Shown here one piece after another: positions 26,989-35,974 of a stretch of 64,000 nucleotides of DNA. The position numbers were made by a program, and so were the translations under genes. Below the pieces are notes generated by a model that did not search any database, had not been told where the DNA came from, and saw only the letters and a program-made list of their open reading frames with translations. Where the stretch lies: NCBI RefSeq assembly GCF_002933815.1, contig NZ_BEYR01000002.1, forward strand, positions 693,704-757,703. Reading direction: 5' to 3'. The first letter of the stretch is position 1. Each line of letters begins with the position of its first letter. The stretch is from Sphingobacterium sp. HMA12. Lineage in GTDB: Bacteria; Bacteroidota; Bacteroidia; Sphingobacteriales; Sphingobacteriaceae.

Positions 26989-28545
26989 TTAATCTTCGAA
27001 AAGCTTGCTTTCAAAGTCTGTGTGGCTATTGACTAATTTTCCTTCGGTACCAAAATAGATTTCCTGAAAACTTAACGTCCGTATTGCATCCACCTTGCGA
27101 TAGAATTTATCGGCGGATACTTCGGATAAGGTTTTGAATCCACAAGCTTCCATGATCTCAACTGTGGCGCGTAGTGTATTACGGTGGAATTGAGCAACAC
27201 GTACGTACTTGTCGTTCACATCCAGCCCTTTATACAGATGCGGTTGTTGCGTTGCGACACCGACCGGACATACGTCTTCGTTACATTTCAGGGCTTGAAT
27301 ACAACCTAAGGCAAACATCATTCCACGTGCACTATAACATGCGTCGGCACCCAAAGCAATCACTTTTAGAATATCAAAACCAGTTACAATACGGCTTGAT
27401 ACAATTACCTTAATGTGTTTTTTCAGACCAAATGCAATCAGGGTTTTGGTTACAAAGGCCAATGCATCATACAACGGCATACCCAAGTTGTCTGTAAACT
27501 CCAGTGGTGCAGCACCTGTACCGCCTTCAGATCCATCGACCGAAATAAAGTCTGGGAAGATCTGTGTATTTTGCATAGCATGACAGATGTCCATAAATTC
27601 ATGTTTGTCACCGATACATATTTTAAATCCGATCGGTTTTCCACCCGAAAGGTCGCGCATTTGCTGGATGAAATGCATCATTTCCGTTGGTGAGGAAAAG
27701 GCACTGTGTGCAGGCGGGGACATCACATCTGTTCCAGGGATGACGTGACGTATTGCCGCAACTTCAGGTGTATTCTTTGCCGCCGGTAAGATACCACCAT
27801 GGCCGGGTTTTGCCCCCTGTGAAAGCTTAAGTTCGATCATTTTCACATTTTCACGGTTTGACTTCTCCCTAAAAAGTTCAGGGTCAAATTTACCTTCCGA
27901 ATTACGACAGCCAAAATAACCTGTACCTACCTGCCAGATCAAATCGCCTCCATTGTTGTGGTAATCACTGATACCACCTTCACCAGTATTATGGGCAAAA
28001 TTCTGTAGTGCAGCACCCTTGTTTAAGGCAGTAATAGCGGTTTTGCTCAATGCACCGTAACTCATTGCTGAGATATTGAATACACTTAAGCTATATGGTT
28101 TTTTACAAGCTTCATTCCCAACTTTAGTCCGTAAATCATGATTCTCAATATGACAGGGGAATACGGAATGCGCGGCCCATTCATTCCCAACAGCCTGTGG
28201 ATCTGTTTGCATACCAAATGCAACTGTCTCGCGCTGATTTTTTGCCCGTTGATAGACAATGGAGCGCTGTCTCCTATTGAACGGACGACCATCCATATCG
28301 GATTCCCAGAAGTATTGTCTCAATTCGGGGCGAATGGATTCGAAGATATAACGAAAGTAACCAACCAAGGGATAATTGCGTAAAATTGCATGTTTGGTTT
28401 GGAAACTATGGTATAAGGCGATCAACAATAATGGGAATGGAATGATCAGTAACCAAAACCAGCTCGATGTAAATATAAAGCCAAATGATACAATGATTAA
28501 ATTAATCACAATCATTATTGAAATAATGAGTTTTCTAACTTCCAT
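26989..28545 (-). CDS. FMN-binding glutamate synthase family protein, membrane-anchored
   Basis: A 518-residue protein equal to the FMN/central domain of glutamate synthase, without the glutaminase and FAD domains. Two N-terminal membrane segments (residues about 7-45) precede it. The catalytic domain shows SAMSYGALSKTAITALNKGA, GEGGISDYHNNGGDLIWQVG, KPGHGGILPAAKNT, DGSEGGTGAAP and the Cys-rich ECEDVCPVGVATQQP-like CNEDVCPVGVATQQP that in GltB binds a 3Fe-4S cluster. Such stand-alone proteins are common in bacteria and their reaction is unproven. Confidence 0.85.
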   Translation of the reverse strand: MEVRKLIISIMIVINLIIVSFGFIFTSSWFWLLIIPFPLLLIALYHSFQTKHAILRNYPLVGYFRYIFESIRPELRQYFWESDMDGRPFNRRQRSIVYQRAKNQRETVAFGMQTDPQAVGNEWAAHSVFPCHIENHDLRTKVGNEACKKPYSLSVFNISAMSYGALSKTAITALNKGAALQNFAHNTGEGGISDYHNNGGDLIWQVGTGYFGCRNSEGKFDPELFREKSNRENVKMIELKLSQGAKPGHGGILPAAKNTPEVAAIRHVIPGTDVMSPPAHSAFSSPTEMMHFIQQMRDLSGGKPIGFKICIGDKHEFMDICHAMQNTQIFPDFISVDGSEGGTGAAPLEFTDNLGMPLYDALAFVTKTLIAFGLKKHIKVIVSSRIVTGFDILKVIALGADACYSARGMMFALGCIQALKCNEDVCPVGVATQQPHLYKGLDVNDKYVRVAQFHRNTLRATVEIMEACGFKTLSEVSADKFYRKVDAIRTLSFQEIYFGTEGKLVNSHTDFESKLFED

Positions 28546-28731
28546 AGAAAATACGATTGTTTAGTTTTAATTCGCTATTTTAATGTTTCGTCCAATTGAA
28601 TATATTACTGCTCAATTAGCATTCCAAAATGCGCTTTTGGACAGAGCAAATGTACTAAAGTTCCCCAAGTAAATAGTTATATTTACTATGCCAGAATAAG
28701 TTTTGACAAGTTTATAACTGTTTCTAACAAA

Positions 28732-29493
28732 CTATTTTCTTTTAGTAATCTGATGCGACAAAAGTTGATAGATTTGCTGTAAATCTGGTTTATTGCTAAT
28801 AAATTTCAAATGTTTTTGCTGTGTTACTTCATCTTCCCGGATTGCGGGACCTGTCTGAACTGTTATCGGAATGTGATTTTGAACTTTTTCTGCCGTTTCC
28901 AAAATGATCGGTCTGACCAGATCAAAGGAAAGATTATACTCTTCTAGCAGCTCATAAGCGAACTGATATAGAATATTTGCAAAGTTGTTGACCATGACTG
29001 AAGATAGATGGATCGCCAATCGTTGCTGTGAATTACACAGGATGCTTCGGGAAGAAAACGTGCGTGCCAGCTGAAGTAAGCCGTCCGCATTGCTGGCATC
29101 GTTTCCTTCGACACAAAAGGGAATGAGCGAAAAGTCAACGATTTTGTTTTTGGAGAGCGATTGCGGTGGGTAGATGACACCATAATTCCTGAAGCGGTTC
29201 AAGATAGCCATATCGGTTGCTCCAGAACAGTGCACAACAATTCCATTGATGTCCTGTGGCATTGTTTCTACAAGTGTAGGAATAGCCTGATCAGATACGG
29301 CGATAAGATAAAGATCAGCATTGGCCAGCAGTTGGGTTAGATCGTCTGTACCTGGGCATTGAAGTGCAAAGGCCAATGCATCCGCATTGGCCTTTGTTTT
29401 ACTATAGATTTGAACGATCTGATGTCCTAGCAGTTGAAATGCTTGTCCGAAATGTGTTGCGGCATTTCCGCTCCCTAAGATAACAATGTTCAT
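28732..29493 (-). CDS. Rossmann-like and DUF2520 domain protein
   Basis: A 253-residue protein with N-terminal dinucleotide-binding fold (IVILGSGNAATHFGQAF, a GxGxxA/T fingerprint) and the C-terminal helical DUF2520 domain, an arrangement like ketopantoate or pyrroline-carboxylate reductases. YPPQSLSKNKIVDFSLIPF in the middle is a DUF2520 marker. Probable NAD(P)-dependent reductase of unknown substrate. Its start overlaps the ccmF stop by one base on the same strand, so it is the last gene of the ccmE-ccmF unit, which may be just linkage. Confidence 0.82.
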   Translation of the reverse strand: MNIVILGSGNAATHFGQAFQLLGHQIVQIYSKTKANADALAFALQCPGTDDLTQLLANADLYLIAVSDQAIPTLVETMPQDINGIVVHCSGATDMAILNRFRNYGVIYPPQSLSKNKIVDFSLIPFCVEGNDASNADGLLQLARTFSSRSILCNSQQRLAIHLSSVMVNNFANILYQFAYELLEEYNLSFDLVRPIILETAEKVQNHIPITVQTGPAIREDEVTQQKHLKFISNKPDLQQIYQLLSHQITKRK

Positions 29494-31952
29494 TATTTTG
29501 CTAATTTTCGTTTTTCCTCTTTATTTCTTCTGACAATAGACATGATGAAACCAATGGTCATGACAATCGTTCCACACCAAAAGAAGTTGATGTAGGGGAA
29601 TTTGATTGCCTTAAAGACTACCCATTTTTTCTCAGGCAATGGTTTTTGGTAGACCATGATTTCCAGTTTATCCTTATCTGGTTTGATTCCCGTGAACCTA
29701 AATTTAAGACCTTGATCAGTGACATCTTTATTGAAGTCATAAACTCCACCATCCTTGATCAAATAAATAGGTTGCACATCATATTGTTTGTTATCAGCCG
29801 CAAAAACCTTTATTTTCAAACCCACCATCACATCATTGGGGCCTTTCGGGATCTTTTCTAATTGCGCTTCTTTATTCAGCCCTTCAATAACATAATACCC
29901 GTTGCGATAACGTAAGGTATCACCGATGCTGACTTGATATGTCGCAGGTTCTTCATAATCTTCAAAACCTGTTTTTTCTTCGTCCGCTACTTTGGCGTGC
30001 TGCGCCTGACTTTCAGCTGCAGCAGCAGTAATCAGCGTATATACATCATGTGTCATATAATGTTTGGTTGCCGGAGTACCGATCAGACCGCCCATTTTAG
30101 CATTATTTTGCGCGAAAGGCTGCAGCACAAATTCTTCTTTCACTTTACCTGTTTCCTCGTCAACACGTTCGTACTTGATTTTGTAATACGTATTTGGTGC
30201 TACAATACTGTCACCGATATACGTGATTTTATATTCACCCATCTGTACGGGCTGTCCTTCAGTTAGGAATAGGTTTTCACCCGGCTTTTCCACTTTGTCA
30301 AAGCCCGATACGGCAATGTACCCTGTATTGTTGACCGAGATGACTTCATTTGTTGCAGCAGCGACCATTGCGCCGATCAACAATAATCCGAAACCGATAT
30401 GGGCAACCGAAGAACCGGCCAATTTCCACTTACCTTTGACTGCATCACCCAGCACCCGGATATTCGCCAGGATACAAAAGATGCTGGCAAAAGTGATCAG
30501 GATATAGATCAGGTTGGTATATGTTTTGGTAAAATAGGAAATAATCGCCGTCAGGATAATGGCTACAGCCAGCGATGCTACAGTAGATGCTAAGAACTTG
30601 CGGCTATCGGTGCGTTTGTATTTTAAGAACTGTGTAAATCCGGTCATAATCATGACGATAACCGCAAAACCGGACTGCCATTTATTATAATGTTGGATTG
30701 GCTCCAACGGTGGCGCAACCTTGGTGCCAAAAATCTTGTTAAATACCGGAATAGACGTAGAGGCAATGATCTGTGCACAGGCAACAGTCAGTACCAAAGC
30801 ACCAATAAATAACCAGAATTCTCTCGAATAAATATCTTCGTCTTTTTCAGTAATCGGCATTTCTTTCTTTTTAACAACAAGAAAGACGATCATAATTGCT
30901 AAAAATGCAACATTAAATAGAATCAACTGTCCACTCATCCCTAAGTCGGTGAACGAGTGAACGGAGGTTTCGCCAAGGATACCGCTGCGTGTTAGGTAAG
31001 ATGCATAGATCACCAGCACAAAACTGATCATGGCCAGGAATGTCGCGGTGAAATAGGAATGCCCTGAATTTTTATAGGCAACCATGACGTGTACGGCAGC
31101 GATCAAGGTGAACCAAGGGATAATCGACGCATTTTCCACCGGATCCCAAGCCCAGAAGCCACCAAAGTTAAGCGCTTCGTAAGCCCAGAATGAACCCATA
31201 ATAATACCGGCTCCAAGAATCATAACGGCAAATAGGGCCCAAGGTAAAGCAGCATTGATCCATTCTTTATAGCGTCTGGTCCATAAAGCACCAGTGGCAT
31301 AAGCAAAAGGAACAATCATCGAAGCAAAACCAAGGAATAAGGTGGGTGGATGAATGACCATCCAATAATTTTGTAGGAGCGGATTTAATCCGTTACCGTC
31401 TTTAATTAGTGACAGATAGTTTGCTTCCTTCAGGATAGGGAAATTCATTGCATCACGTAGGAGGATGAATGGCGAACTTCCAATGCGTAATCCCAATAAT
31501 TCAACCCCTATGATCATCGAGGCTAAAAAAGCTTGACAAAGCATCACAAAAGTCATGACGGAAGTTTCCCAGCTTTTGGCTTTGAATAGCAATATCGCTC
31601 CCAGTACTGTTTGCCAGAATGTCCACAGCCAGAAACTTCCTTCTTGCCCTTCCCAAAAACTGGAAATGATATAATAGGTAGGTAAGTCTCTCGAAGAGTG
31701 TGCAAACGCGTAATTATATTCAAAAAAGTGGTTGTAAATAATGTAAAATAAAGTTGCGCCGACTGCTACCACTGAGACTGCATTCACCCAGAATGCGATG
31801 CGGGCGATCTTTTTCCATGAAGTCTCTTCAGGGTTTTTAGTCGCGAAAAAATAAGCGATACAAGATAAAAGTGCGGCACCAAAAGAAAGAACAATAAAGA
31901 ACTGTCCGATCTGCCCAGGTAGCAGGTGCTCACCAACGTAATTAACGTCCAT
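29493..31952 (-). CDS. ccmF: Cytochrome c biogenesis protein CcmF/CcsA type (haem lyase subunit)
   Basis: CcmF takes haem from CcmE and joins it to apocytochrome c in the inner membrane. The 819-residue protein has about fifteen membrane segments, the WWD tryptophan-rich motif around WAWDPVENASIIPW (267-280) and the conserved periplasmic His in VIHPPTLFLG (His201). It is longer than the roughly 650-residue proteobacterial CcmF: residues about 535-770 form an additional large periplasmic domain before the last membrane helix. ccmE lies just upstream, 20 bases away. Other ccm genes are not in this window. Confidence 0.92.
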   Translation of the reverse strand: MDVNYVGEHLLPGQIGQFFIVLSFGAALLSCIAYFFATKNPEETSWKKIARIAFWVNAVSVVAVGATLFYIIYNHFFEYNYAFAHSSRDLPTYYIISSFWEGQEGSFWLWTFWQTVLGAILLFKAKSWETSVMTFVMLCQAFLASMIIGVELLGLRIGSSPFILLRDAMNFPILKEANYLSLIKDGNGLNPLLQNYWMVIHPPTLFLGFASMIVPFAYATGALWTRRYKEWINAALPWALFAVMILGAGIIMGSFWAYEALNFGGFWAWDPVENASIIPWFTLIAAVHVMVAYKNSGHSYFTATFLAMISFVLVIYASYLTRSGILGETSVHSFTDLGMSGQLILFNVAFLAIMIVFLVVKKKEMPITEKDEDIYSREFWLFIGALVLTVACAQIIASTSIPVFNKIFGTKVAPPLEPIQHYNKWQSGFAVIVMIMTGFTQFLKYKRTDSRKFLASTVASLAVAIILTAIISYFTKTYTNLIYILITFASIFCILANIRVLGDAVKGKWKLAGSSVAHIGFGLLLIGAMVAAATNEVISVNNTGYIAVSGFDKVEKPGENLFLTEGQPVQMGEYKITYIGDSIVAPNTYYKIKYERVDEETGKVKEEFVLQPFAQNNAKMGGLIGTPATKHYMTHDVYTLITAAAAESQAQHAKVADEEKTGFEDYEEPATYQVSIGDTLRYRNGYYVIEGLNKEAQLEKIPKGPNDVMVGLKIKVFAADNKQYDVQPIYLIKDGGVYDFNKDVTDQGLKFRFTGIKPDKDKLEIMVYQKPLPEKKWVVFKAIKFPYINFFWCGTIVMTIGFIMSIVRRNKEEKRKLAK

Positions 31953-31972
31953 TGAAAAGTTGATTTTACAAA

Positions 31973-32380
31973 TTAATTATTGAAAGCTGTGGCATTGATT
32001 TCTGTCACGACCGATTTATCGTTATATTTCGAAGGACATTTCATCAATATTTTACTCGCTCTAAACACATTTCCGTCCATTTTGCCAGTCAATACAATCT
32101 GCTCTGAACGCTCTATGTCCTGCGGTTTTGCACCTCTAAAGACAACTTCACACTCTGTACCGTCATTGTCGTACATGAAAAAGCTGAATTTGTTGGCATC
32201 TGTCTTTGGGTCATAGTGGAGCGCCTTATCTTTGTTGAGCTGACCAACCACATATAGTTCTGTTTTCTTTTCTTTTGCCTCGGAAAATGTCGAGTAGGTA
32301 CTTGAATCCGTATAGATAACAAGTATCATGGCAATGGCCACTGCAATAATAGCGATTAGAATGATGGAACTTTTTTTCAT
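31973..32380 (-). CDS. ccmE: Haem chaperone CcmE, cysteine (CxxxY) type
   Basis: Periplasmic haem chaperone for cytochrome c maturation, 135 residues, one N-terminal membrane anchor (SSIILIAIIAVAIAMILVIY) and an OB-fold domain ending at DGNVFRASKILMKCPSKY. Classical CcmE binds haem through His in HxxxY. Here the equivalent position is Cys115, in KCPSKY (CxxxY), as in the variant described for Desulfovibrio and archaeal CcmE. Short length is normal for this variant. It is the promoter-proximal gene of a unit with ccmF. Confidence 0.9.
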   Translation of the reverse strand: MKKSSIILIAIIAVAIAMILVIYTDSSTYSTFSEAKEKKTELYVVGQLNKDKALHYDPKTDANKFSFFMYDNDGTECEVVFRGAKPQDIERSEQIVLTGKMDGNVFRASKILMKCPSKYNDKSVVTEINATAFNN

Positions 32381-32697
32381 CCGTTTAAATTTGTTTATTC
32401 ATTTGCGACGATCTCCAGAGATCTTATGTTTCCCTAAAAAGGAACTAGGTGTCAATAGCAATGAGCGCCTTGCATACGATCGTTTTGACAATAACTGACA
32501 CTTAATCGAATGCAAAATTACAAATAGATTTGCGAAGAAAGGAATAATGCAACTTTTCGACATTATTTATATTTGTTCTAAATAGATTGTTGTGCCTTAA
32601 AAAATGAGGTATATTTGGATGCTTTTGAATAATTTAAAAGGAGATTTAATATTTTGTCGCAGTTTATATCGCATGAATTTTACAATTGCCTGTTAAT
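32381..32697. other. Intergenic region between ccmE and the lpxR-like gene
   Basis: A 317-bp AT-rich gap between divergent genes. It holds two TATATTTG boxes on the plus strand (32568-32575 and 32610-32617). I see no gene and no terminator. Confidence 0.6.
32587..32617 (+). promoter_or_regulatory. Candidate promoter of the lpxR-like gene
   Basis: TTG at 32587-32589 and TATATTTG (TAnnTTTG consensus) at 32610-32617 with 20 bases between. A second copy of TATATTTG at 32568-32575 could be an alternative promoter. Confidence 0.5.
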
Positions 32698-33657
32698 ATG
32701 AGTGTTGCTTTGCGGTCTTTACTGCTCTTATATGGGATTATACTTCCGTTTTTTTTGGTTTTTGGGCAGGAGAGGTTGCGCAATCAGGAACTTTCCATTC
32801 AGAATGACAATGATGTCTATTTATTGGTTGGGCAGGACAGATATTATACCAATGGTATTAATGTCAATTATCGGATTGCGCTACCGCCAAGGGCCACAGC
32901 TGAAATTTCTAATACAGTACTGGATTTTGAACTTGGACAACGGATCTATAATGGCATTAGCATGATGGATTATCGTCGGCAGAATAAGAAATATGACCGG
33001 CCTTTTGCAGGATATCTTTATTTGAGTGCAGCGGCGGCCCATTTTTTGAAGGCGGAGCAAGTTGTTGAACTGAAAGTGGAATTTGGGCAAATCGGCTCCC
33101 GATCGTATGGTGAGGATGCGCAGAAGTTTATCCACCACCTTTTTGGAATGTATGAGGCCACAGGCTGGGAAACGGAGTTGCGCAATGCCTTTGGCGTGGA
33201 TCTGCAGGCGAAATATCTGAAAGGAATTTACCGGAATGAATCGCAGTCCTTTGATCTTGGTATGATGGGAAGAGGAGTTCTGGGCATGAACAATACCAGT
33301 ATCGAAGCTGGAGTTCCGATACGTGCGGGTAAACTTAAATCGTACCACACTTCGACCTTTACCCATGGACATTTGACGCAGGCCCGAACTAACAACGAGA
33401 AGGAATGGTATTTTGTCTATCAGCCTAGTTTGGCTAGGGTCTTTTATAACTCCACCATACAGGGCGGATTGGGTCAAGATGATCCTATCGGTGCATTATA
33501 TCAGATTGAACCTTGGATGTTAAGTCACCGCATAGGCTTCAGCTGGTCCAACCACAAGGTTAATTACGGCATTAATTATATTTTCAATTCCAAGGAACTT
33601 AAGTCTGTCTTTCACCGGCATCAATACGGACAGCTATTCTTTTCTTATCGCTTTTAG
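32698..33657 (+). CDS. LpxR-family lipid A 3'-O-deacylase (DUF2219)
   Basis: Outer-membrane beta-barrel of the LpxR family, which removes the 3'-acyloxyacyl group of lipid A. The 319-residue protein has a signal peptide (LLLLYGIILPFFLVFG), then the diagnostic start IQNDNDVYLLVGQDRYYTNG, where the Asn/Asp residues line the LpxR active site, and a C-terminal strand ending QLFFSYRF with the terminal Phe of barrel proteins. I start at ATG 32698; a TTG four codons earlier is the alternative. Whether this homologue deacylates lipid A here is inferred from family only. Confidence 0.78.
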   Translation: MSVALRSLLLLYGIILPFFLVFGQERLRNQELSIQNDNDVYLLVGQDRYYTNGINVNYRIALPPRATAEISNTVLDFELGQRIYNGISMMDYRRQNKKYDRPFAGYLYLSAAAAHFLKAEQVVELKVEFGQIGSRSYGEDAQKFIHHLFGMYEATGWETELRNAFGVDLQAKYLKGIYRNESQSFDLGMMGRGVLGMNNTSIEAGVPIRAGKLKSYHTSTFTHGHLTQARTNNEKEWYFVYQPSLARVFYNSTIQGGLGQDDPIGALYQIEPWMLSHRIGFSWSNHKVNYGINYIFNSKELKSVFHRHQYGQLFFSYRF

Positions 33658-34913
33658 CTGCTAATTACTGTGTTTTCGGGGATCGGATCGGAGAGTTTCT
33701 GTCCGATGAGTTTGGTGGTCAACATCGCCGCCACGGTGTCGCCGGTCGCGTTGAGCATCGTCGCCAAGGGGTCTACTAAAGTCGCAATGATCATAATCGA
33801 GGGAATGACTTCTGTCGGCATTTGATAAACCGATATGATGAGCATTTCGCCGATATATCCACCGTTTGGAATACCTCCGGCAACGATACTGACCAGCAAG
33901 GTGATTCCAACAGCCATAACCAAGTTGGTTGGCTCAAAAAAATCTTGTCCACTCAACAGCAGTGCAATGTAAATTTTAAAGATACAGGCGATGGCTGAAC
34001 CATGTTTATGCAGTGTCGTGCCTAGCGGGATGACGACACTGGCGACGGTATCGGGTATGCCAATTTGTTTTGCTGCCAGTAAGTTGGCCGGCATGGTGGC
34101 GAGGCTGCTGCAACTGCTAAGCGCAGTCAGAGAAGGTAAAATATTGTTTTTCCAGTATCGTTTGACTCCTTTGATACCAAATGCAAGAAAGGCAAAAAGA
34201 CTAAATATCGTGAAGAAGTAGAGTAAACCAAAAATATAATAGAGACCGATGGGTTTAGCATAGAAGCCAAAGAGCTGTGGGCCAAGCGTACCGACTTGAT
34301 AGGCAAAGTAAGCACCAAGACCAATAGGAGCCAGATTCATGACCATGACCAATAAATTGCCCATGACGGCATTTCCTGAGTTGATAAATTTTCGGAACAT
34401 ATCAGCGGAATCACCTGATCTGCGTGTAGCGATACCCACTAAAAATGAGAATATCACAAAAGCAAGCATATTCTGACGGGATAGTAGGCTGGAAAATTCA
34501 CTAACAGTCAGGAACCGGACCATTTTCTCACCCCAGGAATCCTGTGTAGCTGTATCGATGACATCTCTGGCCTGCTCAATCGGGAGGTCCGAACTGACGG
34601 GGAATAGGTAGAGGAAAATAACACTGCTGATACCAGCAACCACAATCCCGATTACAAATACCAGTGACATCATGCCAATGATACGGCCCAATACACTGTC
34701 TCCCTCGATGTTGGCGACCGACGAGGCTATCGCAAAAAAGACCAGGGGTATAACACTGACAAAGAGCAGGTTTAGGAAGATATCCCCAATTGGCTTCAGG
34801 TTATTCACAAAATGTGGAAAAAAGATGCCGATTAAACTTCCGATACTGATGCCAAGGAGCAACAATAGGATGCTACCATAGTTCTGTATAAAAGTTTTTG
34901 CCGAGTATGCCAT
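33654..34913 (-). CDS. Dicarboxylate/amino acid:cation symporter (DAACS family)
   Basis: Inner-membrane Na+- or H+-coupled symporter of the GltP/DctA/GltPh fold, 419 residues, about eight membrane helices and two re-entrant hairpins. Recognisable parts are the serine-rich hairpin ALSSCSSLATMPANLLAAK and the region PLGTTLHKHGSAIACIFK (where GltPh has NMDGTAL-type motif), followed by GGIPNGGYIGEMLI and DPLATMLNATGDTVAAML. Substrate, likely glutamate, aspartate or C4-dicarboxylates, is not certain; the usual NMDGT segment is replaced by HKHGS here. Its stop overlaps the lpxR-like stop. Confidence 0.85.
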   Translation of the reverse strand: MAYSAKTFIQNYGSILLLLLGISIGSLIGIFFPHFVNNLKPIGDIFLNLLFVSVIPLVFFAIASSVANIEGDSVLGRIIGMMSLVFVIGIVVAGISSVIFLYLFPVSSDLPIEQARDVIDTATQDSWGEKMVRFLTVSEFSSLLSRQNMLAFVIFSFLVGIATRRSGDSADMFRKFINSGNAVMGNLLVMVMNLAPIGLGAYFAYQVGTLGPQLFGFYAKPIGLYYIFGLLYFFTIFSLFAFLAFGIKGVKRYWKNNILPSLTALSSCSSLATMPANLLAAKQIGIPDTVASVVIPLGTTLHKHGSAIACIFKIYIALLLSGQDFFEPTNLVMAVGITLLVSIVAGGIPNGGYIGEMLIISVYQMPTEVIPSIMIIATLVDPLATMLNATGDTVAAMLTTKLIGQKLSDPIPENTVISS

Positions 34914-35181
34914 TAGGTTCAGTAATTGTTTCGTGTTTACGACGCTAAAATAATCTTTTTATCTATTATTTTCATTTAACACTTCGATAAAGATTAATCG
35001 GGATTTATTCGAACCAGCTTTTTATCTTTGAGCGAATCTTCTGATAGAAGACCGCCGCCGTTGCTGGGAGAAAGGTGGAGTGTGGGTGCTTGTTGTGTCG
35101 GATGGTTCCGAAGCTTCATGAAAGACCTTGTTGATGTCAGGTTGGGTTGAGGGGCGTAAAGGATATTAGATTTTTTTAATA
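34914..35181. other. Intergenic stretch with a GC-richer segment
   Basis: The first 80 bases are AT-rich and should hold the promoter of the symporter gene. From about 34,990 to 35,165 the base composition is richer in G (plus strand) and a minus-strand frame stays open to 35,269, overlapping the mnmD start. The translated sequence (APTLHLSPSNGGGLLSEDS) resembles nothing I can assign and has low complexity. Probably an intergenic repeat rather than a gene. Confidence 0.4.
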
Positions 35182-35862
35182 ATGAGTATGACGAAAATGG
35201 ATTTTGTAACGACCGCAGATGGCTCGAAGACATTGTACAATGCGGAGATCGGTGAATGCTACCATTCAAAGCATGGCGCTGTCCAGGAAAGTAGGCACGT
35301 ATTTATCAAAACGGGTCTGGATCACTATCAGCAGCGGACAGGAGCTTCGGATGTCGCCATTCTGGAAGTAGGATTTGGTACTGGACTTAATTTTCTGCAG
35401 ACAGCCCATTTCATTCGGGACAAACCATTTCAGGTAGACTATGTCGGAATCGAAGGTTTTCCGTTACCGCTAGCAACCGTTGCCGCAACAGGATACAATG
35501 AGACCGTTGATGCGGCAGTTTGGTCAGCTTATCTGCATCACTATGAAGCGGCATTGCAGCAGCAGGTTCAAATGCACGAGCGTTTACAGTTCTGTATTGC
35601 TCATACCTTATTGATGGATTTTCAAACCGAAAAACGATTTGACGTCGTGTATTTTGATGCTTTTGCCGCCATACATCAGCCCGAGATGTGGAGCGATGCG
35701 GCATTGGCACATGTCGCCCAGTTCGTTAAACCCGGTGGAGTTTTTGTTACTTATGCCATTACGGGCAATCTCAAACGTAGTATGAAATCTTTGGGCTTTT
35801 CCATCGAGAAAGCTCCCGGGGCGCCGGGAAAAAGAGAAATGTTGCGCGCTACAAAGCTTTAG
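35182..35862 (+). CDS. mnmD: tRNA 5-methylaminomethyl-2-thiouridine(34) methyltransferase MnmD
   Basis: Stand-alone MnmD-type methyltransferase of 226 residues that finishes the wobble-uridine modification with S-adenosylmethionine. The SAM motif is ILEVGFGTGLNFLQTA, the acidic motif VYFDAFAAIHQPEMWS, and the C-terminus has KAPGAPGKREMLRATK, all as in MnmC domain 1. No FAD oxidase domain is attached, as usual in Bacteroidota. It reads alone on the plus strand, followed by the ECF sigma gene. Confidence 0.9.
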   Translation: MSMTKMDFVTTADGSKTLYNAEIGECYHSKHGAVQESRHVFIKTGLDHYQQRTGASDVAILEVGFGTGLNFLQTAHFIRDKPFQVDYVGIEGFPLPLATVAATGYNETVDAAVWSAYLHHYEAALQQQVQMHERLQFCIAHTLLMDFQTEKRFDVVYFDAFAAIHQPEMWSDAALAHVAQFVKPGGVFVTYAITGNLKRSMKSLGFSIEKAPGAPGKREMLRATKL

Positions 35863-35899
35863 ATAGCGTGCTGTTCCATTTTAAATTATTGTTAACTGT

Positions 35900-35948
35900 T
35901 TGATAATCTAAAAAGTGTTTTCTAATTTAGCCTTGATATTAAGGCTAA
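35900..35948 (+). promoter_or_regulatory. Candidate promoter and inverted repeat upstream of the first ECF sigma gene
   Basis: TTG (35900-35902), 20 bases, TAATTTAG (35923-35930), near consensus. An 8-bp inverted repeat TTAGCCTT / AAGGCTAA (35927-35948, loop of six) overlaps the box and could be an operator or a 5' RNA stem. Confidence 0.45.
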
Positions 35949-35974
35949 CCTAATAGTTCACTTTCCACTACCTC

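Noticed and set aside
34994..35269. 91-codon minus-strand frame upstream of mnmD
   Set aside because: Overlaps the mnmD start, low complexity, no recognised domain; reported only as an odd intergenic stretch.
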